From NCBI GenBank assembly GCA_947568835.1, contig CANOQG010000007.1:310001-374000 (forward strand): a DNA stretch of 64,000 bases, read 5' to 3'. The notes beneath the pieces were generated by a model. It was not told the DNA's origin and did no database searches. It saw only the letters and a list, made by a program, of their open reading frames with translations. Position numbers and translations under genes: made by a program. Positions within the stretch are counted from its first letter, which is position 1, and every line of letters starts with the position of its first letter. Below, piece by piece: positions 48,756-61,136 of the stretch. This stretch comes from Protonemura montana (lineage: Eukaryota > Arthropoda > Insecta > Plecoptera > Nemouridae).

Positions 48756-49949
48756 ATGTCCTGCCCCATGTCCTGTCCCATGTCCTGCCCCATGTTTTGC
48801 CCCATGTCCTGCCCCATGTCCTGCCCTATGTCCTGTCCCATGTCCTGCCCCATGTCCTGCCCCATGTCCTGTCCCATGTCCTGCCTCATGTCCTACCCTA
48901 TGTCCTGCCCCATTTCCTGCCCCATGTCCTGCCCCATGTCCTGCCCCATGTCCTGCCCCATGTCCTGCCCCATGTCCTGCCCCATGTCTTGCCCCATGTC
49001 CCATGTCCTGCCCCATGTCCTGCCCCATGTCCTACCCCATGTCCTGCCCTATGTCCTGTCTTATGTCCTGCCCCATGTCCTGCCCCATGTCCTGCTCCAT
49101 GTCCTGCCCCATGTCCTGCTCCATGTCCCATGTCCTGCCCCATGTCCTGCCCCATGTCCTGTCCCATGTCCTGCCTCATGTCCTGCCCCATGTCCTGCCC
49201 CATGTCCTGCCCCATGTCCTGCCCCATGTCCTGTCCCATGTCCTGCCCCATGTCATGCCCCATGTCCTGCCCCATGTCCTGCCCCATGTCCCATGTCCTG
49301 CCCCATGTCCTGCCCTTTGTCCTGTCCCATTTCCTGCCCCATGTCCTGCCCCATGTCCTGCCCCATGTCCTGCCCCATGTCCTGCCCCATGTCCTGCTCC
49401 ATGTCCTCCCCCTGTCCTGCCCCATGTCCCATGTCCTGCCCCATGTCCTGCCCCATGTCCTTCCCCATGTCCTGCCCCATGTCCTGCCCTATGTCCTGCC
49501 CCATGTCTTGCCCCATGTCCCATGTCCTGCCCCATGTCCTGCCCCATGTCCTGCCCCATGTCCTGCCCCATGTCCTGCCCTATGTCCTGCCCCATGTCGT
49601 GCCCCATTTTCTGCTCCATGTTCCACCCCATGTCCTGCCCCATGTCCCATGTCCTGCCCCATGTCCTGCCCTTTGTCCTGTCCCATTTCCTGCCCCATGT
49701 CCTGCCCCATGTCCTGCCCCATGTCCTGCCCCATGTCCTGCCCCATGTCCTGCTCCATGTCCTCCCCCTGTCCTGCCCCATGTCCCATGTCCTGCCCCAT
49801 GTCCTGCCCCATGTCCTTCCCCATGTCCTGCCCCATGTCCTGCCCTATGTCCTGCCCCATGTCTTGCCCCATGTCCCATGTCCTGCCCCATGTCCTGCCC
49901 CATGTCCTGCCCCATGTCCTGCCCCATGTCCTGCCCTATGTCCTGCCCC
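48756..49949. repeat. Module N2, extended form (1,194 bp)
   Basis: Same 356-bp doubling and extra A unit as 31,480. The doubling therefore predates the copying of the large block. Confidence 0.86.
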
Positions 49950-50709
49950 ATGTCGTGCCCCATTTTCTGCTCCATGTTCCACCCCATGTCCTGCCCCATG
50001 TCCCATGTCATGCCCCATGTCCTGCCCCATGTCCTGCCCCATGTCCTGTCCCATGTCCTGCTCCATGTCCTGCTCCATGTCTTACCTCATGTCCCATGTC
50101 CTGCCTCATGTCCTGCCCCATGTCCTGCCCCATATCCTGCCCCATGTCCTGCCCCATGTCCTGCCCCATGTCCTGTCCCATGTCCTGCCCAATGTCCTGC
50201 CCCATGTCCTGCTCCATGTCCTGCCCCATGTCCTGCCCCATGTCCTGCCCTATGTCCTGCCCCATGTCCTGCCCCATGTCCTGCCCCATGTCCTGCCCTA
50301 TGTCCTTCCCCATGTCCTGCCCCATGTCCTGCCCCATGTCCTGTCCCATGTCATGTCCCATGTCCTGCTCCATGTCCTGCCCCATGTCCTGCCCCATGTC
50401 CTGCCCTATGTCCTGCCCCATGTCCTGCCCCATGTCCTGCCCCATGTCCTGCCCCATGTCCTGCCCCATGTCCTGCCCCATGTCCTGCCCCATGTCCCAT
50501 GTCCTGCCCCATGTCCTGCCCCTTGTCCTGTCCCATTTCCTGCCCCATGTCCTACCCCATGTCCTGCCCCATGTCCTGCCCCATGTCCTGCCCCATGTCC
50601 TGCCTCATGTCCTGCCCCATGTCTTGCCCCATGTCCCATGTCCTGCCCCATGTCCTGCCCCATGTCCTGCCCCATGTCCTGCCCTATGTCCTGTCTTATG
50701 TCCTGCCCC
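49950..50709. repeat. Module P, subtype Pa (760 bp)
   Basis: Complete Pa, 17,276 bp from 32,674. Confidence 0.9.
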
Positions 50710-51558
50710 ATGTAATGCCCCATGTCCTGCTCCATGTCCTCCCCCTGTCCTGCCCTATGTCTTATGTCCTGCCCTATGTCCTGCCTCATGTCCTGCCCCA
50801 TGTCCTGCCCTATGTCCTGTCCCATGTCCTGCCCCATTTCCTGCCCCATGTCCTGCTCCATGTCCTGCCCCATGTCCTGCCCCATGTCCCGCTCCATGTC
50901 CTCCCCCTGTCCTGCCTCATGTCCCATGTCCTGCCCCATGTCCTGCCCCATGTCCTGCCCCATGTCCTGCCCCATGTCCAGTCCCATGTCCTGCCCCATG
51001 TTTTGCCCCATGTCCTGTCCAATGTCCTGCCTCATGTCCTGCCCCATGTCCTGCCCCATGTCCTGCCCCATGTCCTGCCACATGTCCTGCCCTATGTCCT
51101 GCCCCATGTCCTGCCCCATGTCCTGCCCTATGTCCTGTCCCATGTCCTGTCCCATGTCCTGCCCCATGTCCTGCCCCATGTCCTTCCCTATGTCCTGTCC
51201 CATGTCCTGCCCCATGTCCTGCCCCATGTCCTGCTCCATGTCCTGTCCCATGTCCTGCCCCATGTCCTGCCCCATGTCCTGCCCCATGTCCCATGTCCTG
51301 CCCCATGTCCTGCCCCATGTCCTGCCCCATGTCCTGCCCCATGTCCTGCCCCATGTCTTGCCCCATGTCCCATGTCCTGCCCCATGTCCTGCCCCATGTC
51401 CTACCCCATGTCCTGCCCTATGTCCTGTCTTATGTCCTGCCCCATGTCCTGCCCCATGTCCTGCCCTATGTCCTGCCCCATGTCTTGCCCCATGTCCCAT
51501 GTCCTGCCCCATGTCCTGCCCCATGTCCTGCACCATGTCCTGCCCTATGTCCTGCCCC
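50710..51558. repeat. Module M-prime (849 bp)
   Basis: CCAC unit near 51,077; no difference from 33,434 was noticed. Confidence 0.9.
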
Positions 51559-52318
51559 ATGTCGTGCCCCATTTTCTGCTCCATGTTCCACCCCATGTCC
51601 TGCCCCATGTCCCATGTCATGCCCCATGTCCTGCCCCATGTCCTGCCCCATGTCCTGTCCCATGTCCTGCTCCATGTCCTGCCCCATGTCTTACCTCATG
51701 TCCCATGTCCTGCCTCATGTCCTGCCCCATGTCCTGCCCCATATCCTGCCCCATGTCCTGCCCCATGTCCTGCCCCATGTCCTGTCCCATGTCCTGCCCA
51801 ATGTCCTGCCCCATGTCCTGCTCCCTGTCCTGCCCCATGTCCTGCCCCATGTCCTGCCCTATGTCCTGCCCCATGTCCTGCCCCATGTCCTGCCCCATGT
51901 CCTGCCCTATGTCCTTCCCCATGTCCTGCCCCATGTCCTGCCCCATGTCCTGTCCCATGTCATGTCCCATGTCCTGCTCCATGTCCTGCCCCATGTCCTG
52001 CCCCATGTCCTGCCCTATGTCCTGCCCCATGTCCTGCCCCATGTCCTGCCCCATGTCCTGCCCCATGTCCTGCCCCATGTCCTGCCCCATGTCCTGCCCC
52101 ATGTCCCATGTCCTGCCCCATGTCCTGCCCCTTGTCCTGTCCCATTTCCTGCCCCATGTCCTACCCCATGTCCTGCCCCATGTCCTGCCCCATGTCCTGC
52201 CCCATGTCCTGCCTCATGTCCTGCCCCATGTCTTGCCCCATGTCCCATGTCCTGCCCCATGTCCTGCCCCATGTCCTGCCCCATGTCCTGCCCTATGTCC
52301 TGTCTTATGTCCTGCCCC
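51559..52318. repeat. Module P, subtype Pb (760 bp)
   Basis: Pb without the doubled C units, matching 34,283. Confidence 0.9.
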
Positions 52319-53093
52319 ATGTAATGCCCCATGTCCTGCTCCTTGTCCTCCCCCTGTCCTGCCCTATGTCTTATGTCCTGCCCCATGTCCTGCCTCATGT
52401 CCTGCCCCATGTCCTGCCCTATGTCCTGTTTCATGTCCTGCCCCATTTCCTGCCCCATGTCCTGCTCCATGTCCTGCCCCATGTCCTGCCCCATGTCCCG
52501 CTCCATGTCCTCCCCCTGTCCTGCCTCATGTCCCATGTCCTGCCCCATGTCCTGCCCCATGTCCTGCCCCATGTCCTGCCCCATGTCCAGTCCCATTTCC
52601 TGCCCCATGTTTTGCCCCATGTCCTGTCCAATGTCCTGCCTCATGTCCTGCCCAATGTCCTGCCCCATGTCCTGCCCCATGTCCTGCCCCATGTCCTGCC
52701 CTATGTCCTGCCCCATGTCCTGCCCCATGTCCTGCCCTATGTCCTGTGCAATGTCCTGTCCCATGTCCTGCCCCATGTCCTGCCCCATGTCCTGCCCTAT
52801 GTCCTGTGCAATGTCCTGTCCCATGTCCTGCCCCATGTCCTGCCCCATGTCCTTCCCTATGTCCTGTCCCATGTCCTGCCCCATGTCCTGCCCCATGTCC
52901 TGCTCCATGTCCTGTCCCATGTCCTGCCCCATGTCCTGCCCCATGTCCTGCCCCATGTCCTGCCCTATGTCCTGTCCCATGTCCTGCCCCATGTCCTGCC
53001 CCATGTCCTGCCCCATGTCCTGCCCCATGTCTTTCCCCATGTCCCATGTCCTGCCTCATGTCCTGCCCCATGTCCTGCCCCATAGCCTGGCCA
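52319..53093. repeat. Module M, long TTG form (775 bp)
   Basis: Same 60-bp doubling as 35,043 (here 52,737-52,856). One private change, T for G at 52,597 in the unit after ATGTCCAGTCCC. Confidence 0.92.
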
Positions 53094-53635
53094 ATGTCCT
53101 GCCCCATGTCCTGTCCCATGTCCTGCCCCATGTCCTGCTCCCTGTCCTGCCCCATGTCCTGCCCTATGTCCTGTCCCATGTCCTGCCCCATGTCCTGCCC
53201 CATGTCCTGCCCCATGTCCTGCCCTATGTCCTTCCTCATGTCCTGCCCCATGTCCTGCCCCATGTCCTGTCCCATGTCATGTCCCATGTCCTGCTCCATG
53301 TCCTGCCCCATGTCCTGCCCCATGTCCTGCCCTATGTCCTGCCCCATGTCCTGCCCCATGTCCTGCCCCATGTCCTGCCCCATGTCCTGCCCCATGTCCT
53401 GCCCCATGTCCTGCCCCATGTCCCATGTCCTGCCCCATGTCCTGCCCCTTGTCCTGTCCCATTTCCTGCCCCATGTCCTACCCCATGTCCTGCCCCATGT
53501 CCTGCCCCATGTCCTGCCCCATGTCCTGCCTCATGTCCTGCCCCATGTCTTGCCCCATGTCCCATGTCCTGCCCCATGTCCTGCCCCATGTCCTGCCCCA
53601 TGTCCTGCCCTATGTCCTGTCTTATGTCCTGCCCC
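53094..53635. repeat. Module L (542 bp)
   Basis: Carries the TTCCTC unit near 53,233 shared with 35,818. Confidence 0.88.
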
Positions 53636-54350
53636 ATGTAATGCCCCATGTCCTGCTCCATGTCCTCCCCCTGTCCTGCCCTATGTCTTATGTCCTGCCC
53701 CATGTCCTGCCTCATGTCCTGCCCCATGTCCTGCCCTATGTCCTGTTTCATGTCCTGCCCCATTTCCTGCCCCATGTCCTGCTCCATGTCCTGCCCCATG
53801 TCCTGCCCCATGTCCCGCTCCATGTCCTCCCCCTGTCCTGCCTCATGTCCCATGTCCTGCCCCATGTCCTGCCCCATGTCCTGCCCCATGTCCTGCCCCA
53901 TGTCCAGTCCCATGTCCTGCCCCATGTTTTGCCCCATGTCCTGTCCAATGTCCTGCCTCATGTCCTGCCCCATGTCCTGCCCCATGTCCTGCCCCATGTC
54001 CTGCCCCATGTCCTGCCCTATGTCCTGCCCCATGTCCTGCCCCATGTCCTGCCCTATGTCCTGTGCAATGTCCTGTCCCATGTCCTGCCCCATGTCCTGC
54101 CCCATGTCCTTCCCTATGTCCTGTCCCATGTCCTGCCCCATGTCCTGCCCCATGTCCTGCTCCATGTCCTGTCCCATGTCCTGCCCCATGTCCTGCCCCA
54201 TGTCCTGCCCCATGTCCTGCCCTATGTCCTGTCCCATGTCCTGCCCCATGTCCTGCCCCATGTCCTGCCCCATGTCCTGCCCCATGTCTTTCCCCATGTC
54301 CCATGTCCTGCCTCATGTCCTGCCCCATGTCCTGCCCCATAGCCTGGCCA
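53636..54350. repeat. Module M (715 bp)
   Basis: Post-L copy with ATG state, directly followed by N2. Confidence 0.92.
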
Positions 54351-55176
54351 ATGTCCTGCCCCATGTCCTGTCCCATGTCCTGCCCCATGTTTTGCCCCAT
54401 GTCCTGCCCCATGTCCTGCCCTATGTCCTGTCCCATGTCCTGCCCCATGTCCTGCCCCATGTCCTGTCCCATGTCCTGCCTCATGTCCTACCCTATGTCC
54501 TGCCCCATTTCCTGCCCCATGTCCTGCCCCATGTCCTGCCCCATGTCCTGCCCCATGTCCTGCCCCATGTCCTGCCCCATGTCTTGCCCCATGTCCCATG
54601 TCCTGCCCCATGTCCTGCCCCATGTCCTACCCCATGTCCTGCCCTATGTCCTGTCTTATGTCCTGCCCCATGTCCTGCCCCATGTCCTGCTCCATGTCCT
54701 GCCCCATGTCCTGCTCCATGTCCCATGTCCTGCCCCATGTCCTGCCCCATGTCCTGTCCCATGTCCTGCCTCATGTCCTGCCCCATGTCCTGCCCCATGT
54801 CCTGCCCCATGTCCTGCCCCATGTCCTGTCCCATGTCCTGCCCCATGTCATGCCCCATGTCCTGCCCCATGTCCTGCCCCATGTCCCATGTCCTGCCCCA
54901 TGTCCTGCCCTTTGTCCTGTCCCATTTCCTGCCCCATGTCCTGCCCCATGTCCTGCCCCATGTCCTGCCCCATGTCCTGCCCCATGTCCTGCTCCATGTC
55001 CTCCCCCTGTCCTGCCCCATGTCCCATGTCCTGCCCCATGTCCTGCCCCATGTCCTTCCCCATGTCCTGCCCCATGTCCTGCCCTATGTCCTGCCCCATG
55101 TCTTGCCCCATGTCCCATGTCCTGCCCCATGTCCTGCCCCATGTCCTGCCCCATGTCCTGCCCTATGTCCTGCCCC
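54351..55176. repeat. Module N2 (826 bp)
   Basis: Matches 37,075 at 17,276 bp, again with no N1 before it. Confidence 0.87.
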
Positions 55177-55936
55177 ATGTCGTGCCCCATTTTCTGCTCC
55201 ATGTTCCACCCCATGTCCTGCCCCATGTCCCATGTCATGCCCCATGTCCTGCCCCATGTCCTGCCCCATGTCCTGTCCCATGTCCTGCTCCATGTCCTGC
55301 TCCATGTCTTACCTCATGTCCCATGTCCTGCCTCATGTCCTGCCCCATGTCCTGCCCCATATCCTGCCCCATGTCCTGCCCCATGTCCTGCCCCATGTCC
55401 TGTCCCATGTCCTGCCCAATGTCCTGCCCCATGTCCTGCTCCATGTCCTGCCCCATGTCCTGCCCCATGTCCTGCCCTATGTCCTGCCCCATGTCCTGCC
55501 CCATGTCCTGCCCCATGTCCTGCCCTATGTCCTTCCCCATGTCCTGCCCCATGTCCTGCCCCATGTCCTGTCCCATGTCATGTCCCATGTCCTGCTCCAT
55601 GTCCTGCCCCATGTCCTGCCCCATGTCCTGCCCTATGTCCTGCCCCATGTCCTGCCCCATGTCCTGCCCCATGTCCTGCCCCATGTCCTGCCCCATGTCC
55701 TGCCCCATGTCCTGCCCCATGTCCCATGTCCTGCCCCATGTCCTGCCCCTTGTCCTGTCCCATTTCCTGCCCCATGTCCTACCCCATGTCCTGCCCCATG
55801 TCCTGCCCCATGTCCTGCCCCATGTCCTGCCTCATGTCCTGCCCCATGTCTTGCCCCATGTCCCATGTCCTGCCCCATGTCCTGCCCCATGTCCTGCCCC
55901 ATGTCCTGCCCTATGTCCTGTCTTATGTCCTGCCCC
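55177..55936. repeat. Module P, subtype Pa (760 bp)
   Basis: Complete Pa with E-E pair and ATATCCTGCCCC near 55,359. Confidence 0.9.
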
Positions 55937-56785
55937 ATGTAATGCCCCATGTCCTGCTCCATGTCCTCCCCCTGTCCTGCCCTATGTCTTATGTCCTGCC
56001 CTATGTCCTGCCTCATGTCCTGCCCCATGTCCTGCCCTATGTCCTGTCCCATGTCCTGCCCCATTTCCTCCCCCATGTCCTGCTCCATGTCCTGCCCCAT
56101 GTCCTGCCCCATGTCCCGCTCCATGTCCTCCCCCTGTCCTGCCTCATGTCCCATGTCCTGCCCCATGTCCTGCCCCATGTCCTGCCCCATGTCCTGCCCC
56201 ATGTCCAGTCCCATGTCCTGCCCCATGTTTTGCCCCATGTCCTGTCCAATGTCCTGCCTCATGTCCTGCCCCATGTCCTGCCCCATGTCCTGCCCCATGT
56301 CCTGCCACATGTCCTGCCCTATGTCCTGCCCCATGTCCTGCCCCATGTCCTGCCCTATGTCCTGTCCCATGTCCTGTCCCATGTCCTGCCCCATGTCCTG
56401 CCCCATGTCCTTCCCTATGTCCTGTCCCATGTCCTGCCCCATGTCCTGCCCCATGTCCTGCTCCATGTCCTGTCCCATGTCCTGCCCCATGTCCTGCCCC
56501 ATGTCCTGCCCCATGTCCCATGTCCTGCCCCATGTCCTGCCCCATGTCCTGCCCCATGTCCTGCCCCATGTCCTGCCCCATGTCTTGCCCCATGTCCCAT
56601 GTCCTGCCCCATGTCCTGCCCCATGTCCTACCCCATGTCCTGCCCTATGTCCTGTCTTATGTCCTGCCCCATGTCCTGCCCCATGTCCTGCCCTATGTCC
56701 TGCCCCATGTCTTGCCCCATGTCCCATGTCCTGCCCCATGTCCTGCCCCATGTCCTGCACCATGTCCTGCCCTATGTCCTGCCCC
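55937..56785. repeat. Module M-prime (849 bp)
   Basis: CCAC unit near 56,305. Private G-to-C change at 56,070 (ATTTCCTCCCCC) relative to 38,661. Confidence 0.9.
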
Positions 56786-57545
56786 ATGTCGTGCCCCATT
56801 TTCTGCTCCATGTTCCACCCCATGTCCTGCCCCATGTCCCATGTCATGCCCCATGTCCTGCCCCATGTCCTGCCCCATGTCCTGTCCCATGTCCTGCTCC
56901 ATGTCCTGCCCCATGTCTTACCTCATGTCCCATGTCCTGCCTCATGTCCTGCCCCATGTCCTGCCCCATATCCTGCCCCATGTCCTGCCCCATGTCCTGC
57001 CCCATGTCCTGTCCCATGTCCTGCCCAATGTCCTGCCCCATGTCCTGCTCCCTGTCCTGCCCCATGTCCTGCCCCATGTCCTGCCCTATGTCCTGCCCCA
57101 TGTCCTGCCCCATGTCCTGCCCCATGTCCTGCCCTATGTCCTTCCCCATGTCCTGCCCCATGTCCTGCCCCATGTCCTGTCCCATGTCATGTCCCATGTC
57201 CTGCTCCATGTCCTGCCCCATGTCCTGCCCTATGTCCTGCCCTATGTCCTGCCCCATGTCCTGCCCCATGTCCTGCCCCATGTCCTGCCCCATGTCCTGC
57301 CCCATGTCCTGCCCCATGTCCTGCCCCATGTCCCATGTCCTGCCCCATGTCCTGCCCCTTGTCCTGTCCCATTTCCTGCCCCATGTCCTACCCCATGTCC
57401 TGCCCCATGTCCTGCCCCATGTCCTGCCCCATGTCCTGCCTCATGTCCTGCCCCATGTCTTGCCCCATGTCCCATGTCCTGCCCCATGTCCTGCCCCATG
57501 TCCTGCCCCATGTCCTGCCCTATGTCCTGTCTTATGTCCTGCCCC
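56786..57545. repeat. Module P, subtype Pb (760 bp)
   Basis: Doubled C units near 57,230 as in 39,510 and 42,491. Confidence 0.9.
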
Positions 57546-58248
57546 ATGTAATGCCCCATGTCCTGCTCCTTGTCCTCCCCCTGTCCTGCCCTATGTCTTA
57601 TGTCCTGCCCCATGTCCTGCCTCATGTCCTGCCCCATGTCCTGCCCTATGTCCTGTTTCATGTCCTGCCCCATTTCCTGCCCCATGTCCTGCTCCATGTC
57701 CTGCCCCATGTCCTGCCCCATGTCCCGCTCCATGTCCTCCCCCTGTCCTGCCTCATGTCCCATGTCCTGCCCCATGTCCTGCCCCATGTCCTGCCCCATG
57801 TCCAGTCCCATGTCCTGCCCCATGTTTTGCCCCATGTCCTGTCCAATGTCCTGCCTCATGTCCTGCCCAATGTCCTGCCCCATGTCCTGCCCCATGTCCT
57901 GCCCCATGTCCTGCCCTATGTCCTGCCCCATGTCCTGCCCCATGTCCTGCCCTATGTCCTGTGCAATGTCCTGTCCCATGTCCTGCCCCATGTCCTGCCC
58001 CATGTCCTTCCCTATGTCCTGTCCCATGTCCTGCCCCATGTCCTGCCCCATGTCCTGCTCCATGTCCTGTCCCATGTCCTGCCCCATGTCCTGCCCCATG
58101 TCCTGCCCCATGTCCTGCCCTATGTCCTGTCCCATGTCCTGCCCCATGTCCTGCCCCATGTCCTGCCCCATGTCCTGCCCCATGTCTTTCCCCATGTCCC
58201 ATGTCCTGCCTCATGTCCTGCCCCATGTCCTGCCCCATAGCCTGGCCA
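57546..58248. repeat. Module M, TTG lineage, one unit deleted (703 bp)
   Basis: TTG near 57,570 and GCCCA near 57,864. It has three instead of four A units before ATGTCCAGTCCC (57,768-57,803), the only length difference noticed from 40,270. Confidence 0.92.
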
Positions 58249-58790
58249 ATGTCCTGCCCCATGTCCTGTCCCATGTCCTGCCCCATGTCCTGCTCCCTGT
58301 CCTGCCCCATGTCCTGCCCTATGTCCTGTCCCATGTCCTGCCCCATGTCCTGCCCCATGTCCTGCCCCATGTCCTGCCCTATGTCCTTCCCCATGTCCTG
58401 CCCCATGTCCTGCCCCATGTCCTGTCCCATGTCATGTCCCATGTCCTGCTCCATGTCCTGCCCCATGTCCTGCCCCATGTCCTGCCCTATGTCCTGCCCC
58501 ATGTCCTGCCCCATGTCCTGCCCCATGTCCTGCCCCATGTCCTGCCCCATGTCCTGCCCCATGTCCTGCCCCATGTCCCATGTCCTGCCCCATGTCCTGC
58601 CCCTTGTCCTGTCCCATTTCCTGCCCCATGTCCTACCCCATGTCCTGCCCCATGTCCTGCCCCATGTCCTGCCCCATGTCCTGCCTCATGTCCTGCCCCA
58701 TGTCTTGCCCCATGTCCCATGTCCTGCCCCATGTCCTGCCCCATGTCCTGCCCCATGTCCTGCCCTATGTCCTGTCTTATGTCCTGCCCC
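58249..58790. repeat. Module L (542 bp)
   Basis: Standard L. The large duplication with 40,985 ends inside its head at about 58,368. Confidence 0.88.
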
Positions 58791-59505
58791 ATGTAATGCC
58801 CCATGTCCTGCTCCATGTCCTCCCCCTGTCCTGCCCTATGTCTTATGTCCTGCCCCATGTCCTGCCTCATGTCCTGCCCCATGTCCTGCCCTATGTCCTG
58901 TTTCATGTCCTGCCCCATTTCCTGCCCCATGTCCTGCTCCATGTCCTGCCCCATGTCCTGCCCCATGTCCCGCTCCATGTCCTCCCCCTGTCCTGCCTCA
59001 TGTCCCATGTCCTGCCCCATGTCCTGCCCCATGTCCTGCCCCATGTCCTGCCCCATGTCCAGTCCCATGTCCTGCCCCATGTTTTGCCCCATGTCCTGTC
59101 CAATGTCCTGCCTCATGTCCTGCCCCATGTCCTGCCCCATGTCCTGCCCCATGTCCTGCCCCATGTCCTGCCCTATGACCTGCCCCATGTCCTGCCCCAT
59201 GTCCTGCCCTATGTCCTGTGCAATGTCCTGTCCCATGTCCTGCCCCATGTCCTGCCCCATGTCCTTCCCTATGTCCTGTCCCATGTCCTGCCCCATGTCC
59301 TGCCCCATGTCCTGCTCCATGTCCTGTCCCATGTCCTGCCCCATGTCCTGCCCCATGTCCTGCCCCATGTCCTGCCCTATGTCCTGTCCCATGTCCTGCC
59401 CCATGTCCTGCCCCATGTCCTGCCCCATGTCCTGCCCCATGTCTTTCCCCATGTCCCATGTCCTGCCTCATGTCCTGCCCCATGTCCTGCCCCATAGCCT
59501 GGCCA
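58791..59505. repeat. Module M with private TGA (715 bp)
   Basis: Post-L copy, ATG state. One unit reads ATGACCTGCCCC, giving a TGA at 59,176-59,178. It is the only place where a plus-strand open frame was seen to close at something other than a TAA or TAG unit. Confidence 0.92.
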
Positions 59506-61136
59506 ATGTCCTGCCCCATGTCCTGTCCCATGTCCTGCCCCATGTTTTGCCCCATGTCCTGCCCCATGTCCTGCCCTATGTCCTGTCCCATGTCCTGCCC
59601 CATGTCCTGCCCCATGTCCTGTCCCATGTCCTGCCTCATGTCCTACCCCATGTCCTGCCCTATGTCCTGCCCCATGTCCTGCCCCATGTCCTGCCCCATG
59701 TCCTGCGCCATGTCCTGCCCCATGTCCTGTCCCATGTCATGTCCCATGTCCTGCTCCATGTCCTGCCCCATGTCCTGCCCCATAGCCTGCCCTATGTCCT
59801 GCCCCATGTCCTGCCCCATGTCCTGCCCCATGTCCTGCCCCATGTCCTGCCCCATGTCCTGCCCCATGTCCCATGTCCTGCCCCATGTCCTGCCCCATGT
59901 CCTGCCCCATGTCCTGCCCCATGTCCTGCCCCATGTCTTGCCCCATGTCCCATGTCCTGCCCCATGTCCTGCCCCATATCCTACCCCATGTCCTGCCCTA
60001 TGTCCTGTCTTATGTCCTGCCCCATGTCCTGCCCCATGTCCTGCTCCATGTCCTTCCCCTGTCCTGCCCTATGTCCCATGTCCTGCCCCATGTCTTGCCT
60101 CATGTCCTGCCCCATGTCCTGCCCTATGTCCTGTCCCATGTCCTGCCCCATTTCCTGCCCCATGTCCTGCTCCATGTCCTGCCCCATGTCCTGCCCCATG
60201 TCCCGCTCCATGTCCTCCCCCTGTCCTGCCTCATGTCCCATGTCCTGCCCCATGTCCTGCCCCATGTCCTGCCCCATGTCCTGCAACATGTCCTGTCCCA
60301 TGTCCTGCCCCATGTTTTGCCCCATGTCCTGTCCAATGTCCTGCCTTATGTCCTGCCCCATGTCCTGCCCCATGTCCTGCCCCATGTCCTGCCCCATGTC
60401 CTGCCCTATGTCCTGCCCCATGTCCTGCCCCATGTCCTGCCCTATGTCCTGTCCCATGTCCTGTCCCATGTCCTGCCCCATGTCCTGCCCCATGTCCTTC
60501 CCTATGTCCTGTCCCATGTCCTGCCCCATGTCCTGCCCCATGTCCTGCTCCATGTCCTGTCCCATGTCCTGCCCCATGTCCTGCCCCATGTCCTGCCCCA
60601 TGTCCTGCCCTATGTCCTGTCCCATGTCCTGCCCCATGTCCTGCCCCATGTCCTGCCCCATGTCCTGCCCCATGTCTTTCCCCATGTCCCATGTCCTGCC
60701 TCATGTCCTGCCCTATGTCCTGCCCCATTTCCTGCCCCATGTCCTGCCCCATGTCCTGCCCCATGTCCTGCCCCATGTCCTGCCCCATGTCCTGCCCCAT
60801 GTCCTGCCCCATGTCCTGCCCCATGTCCTGCCCCATGTCCTGTCCCATGTCCTGCTCCATGTCCTGCTCCATGTCTTACCTCATGTCCCATGTCCTGCCT
60901 CATGTCCTGCCCCATGTCCTGCCCCATATCCTGCCCCATGTCCTGCCCCATGTCCTGCCCCATGTCCTGTCCCATGTCCTGCCCAATGTCCTGCCCCATG
61001 TCCTGCTCCATGTCCTGCCCCATGTCCTGCCCCATGTCCTGCCCTATGTCCTGCCCCATGTCCTGCCCCATGTCTTTCCCCATGTCCCATGTCCTGCCTC
61101 ATGTCCTGCCCCATGTCCTGCCCCATAGCCTGGCCA
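59506..61136. repeat. Mosaic: N1, N2 head, P middle, M tail (1,631 bp)
   Basis: N1 (ATAGCC near 59,784; private ATATCC near 59,976; GCAAC near 60,290) runs to D near 60,705. It then switches to the N2 head (C, A, ATTTCC, a run of A). At about 60,840 it enters P (B-E-E, ATGTCTTACCTC, ATATCC). At about 61,070 it enters the M tail (ATGTCTTTCCCC, s, D, A, A, TAG unit). Three junctions lie within about 370 bp. Confidence 0.78.

Larger units (their letters stand above)
44062..58368. repeat. Large duplication, right block
   Basis: Partner of 23,118-41,104. Differences noticed: T at 52,597, C at 56,070 and one missing A unit near 57,780. Shared private markers include the extra GCTCC unit (23,728 and 44,672), the 60-bp doubling in M, the 356-bp doubling in N2 and the TTCCTC unit in L. 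Confidence 0.9.
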
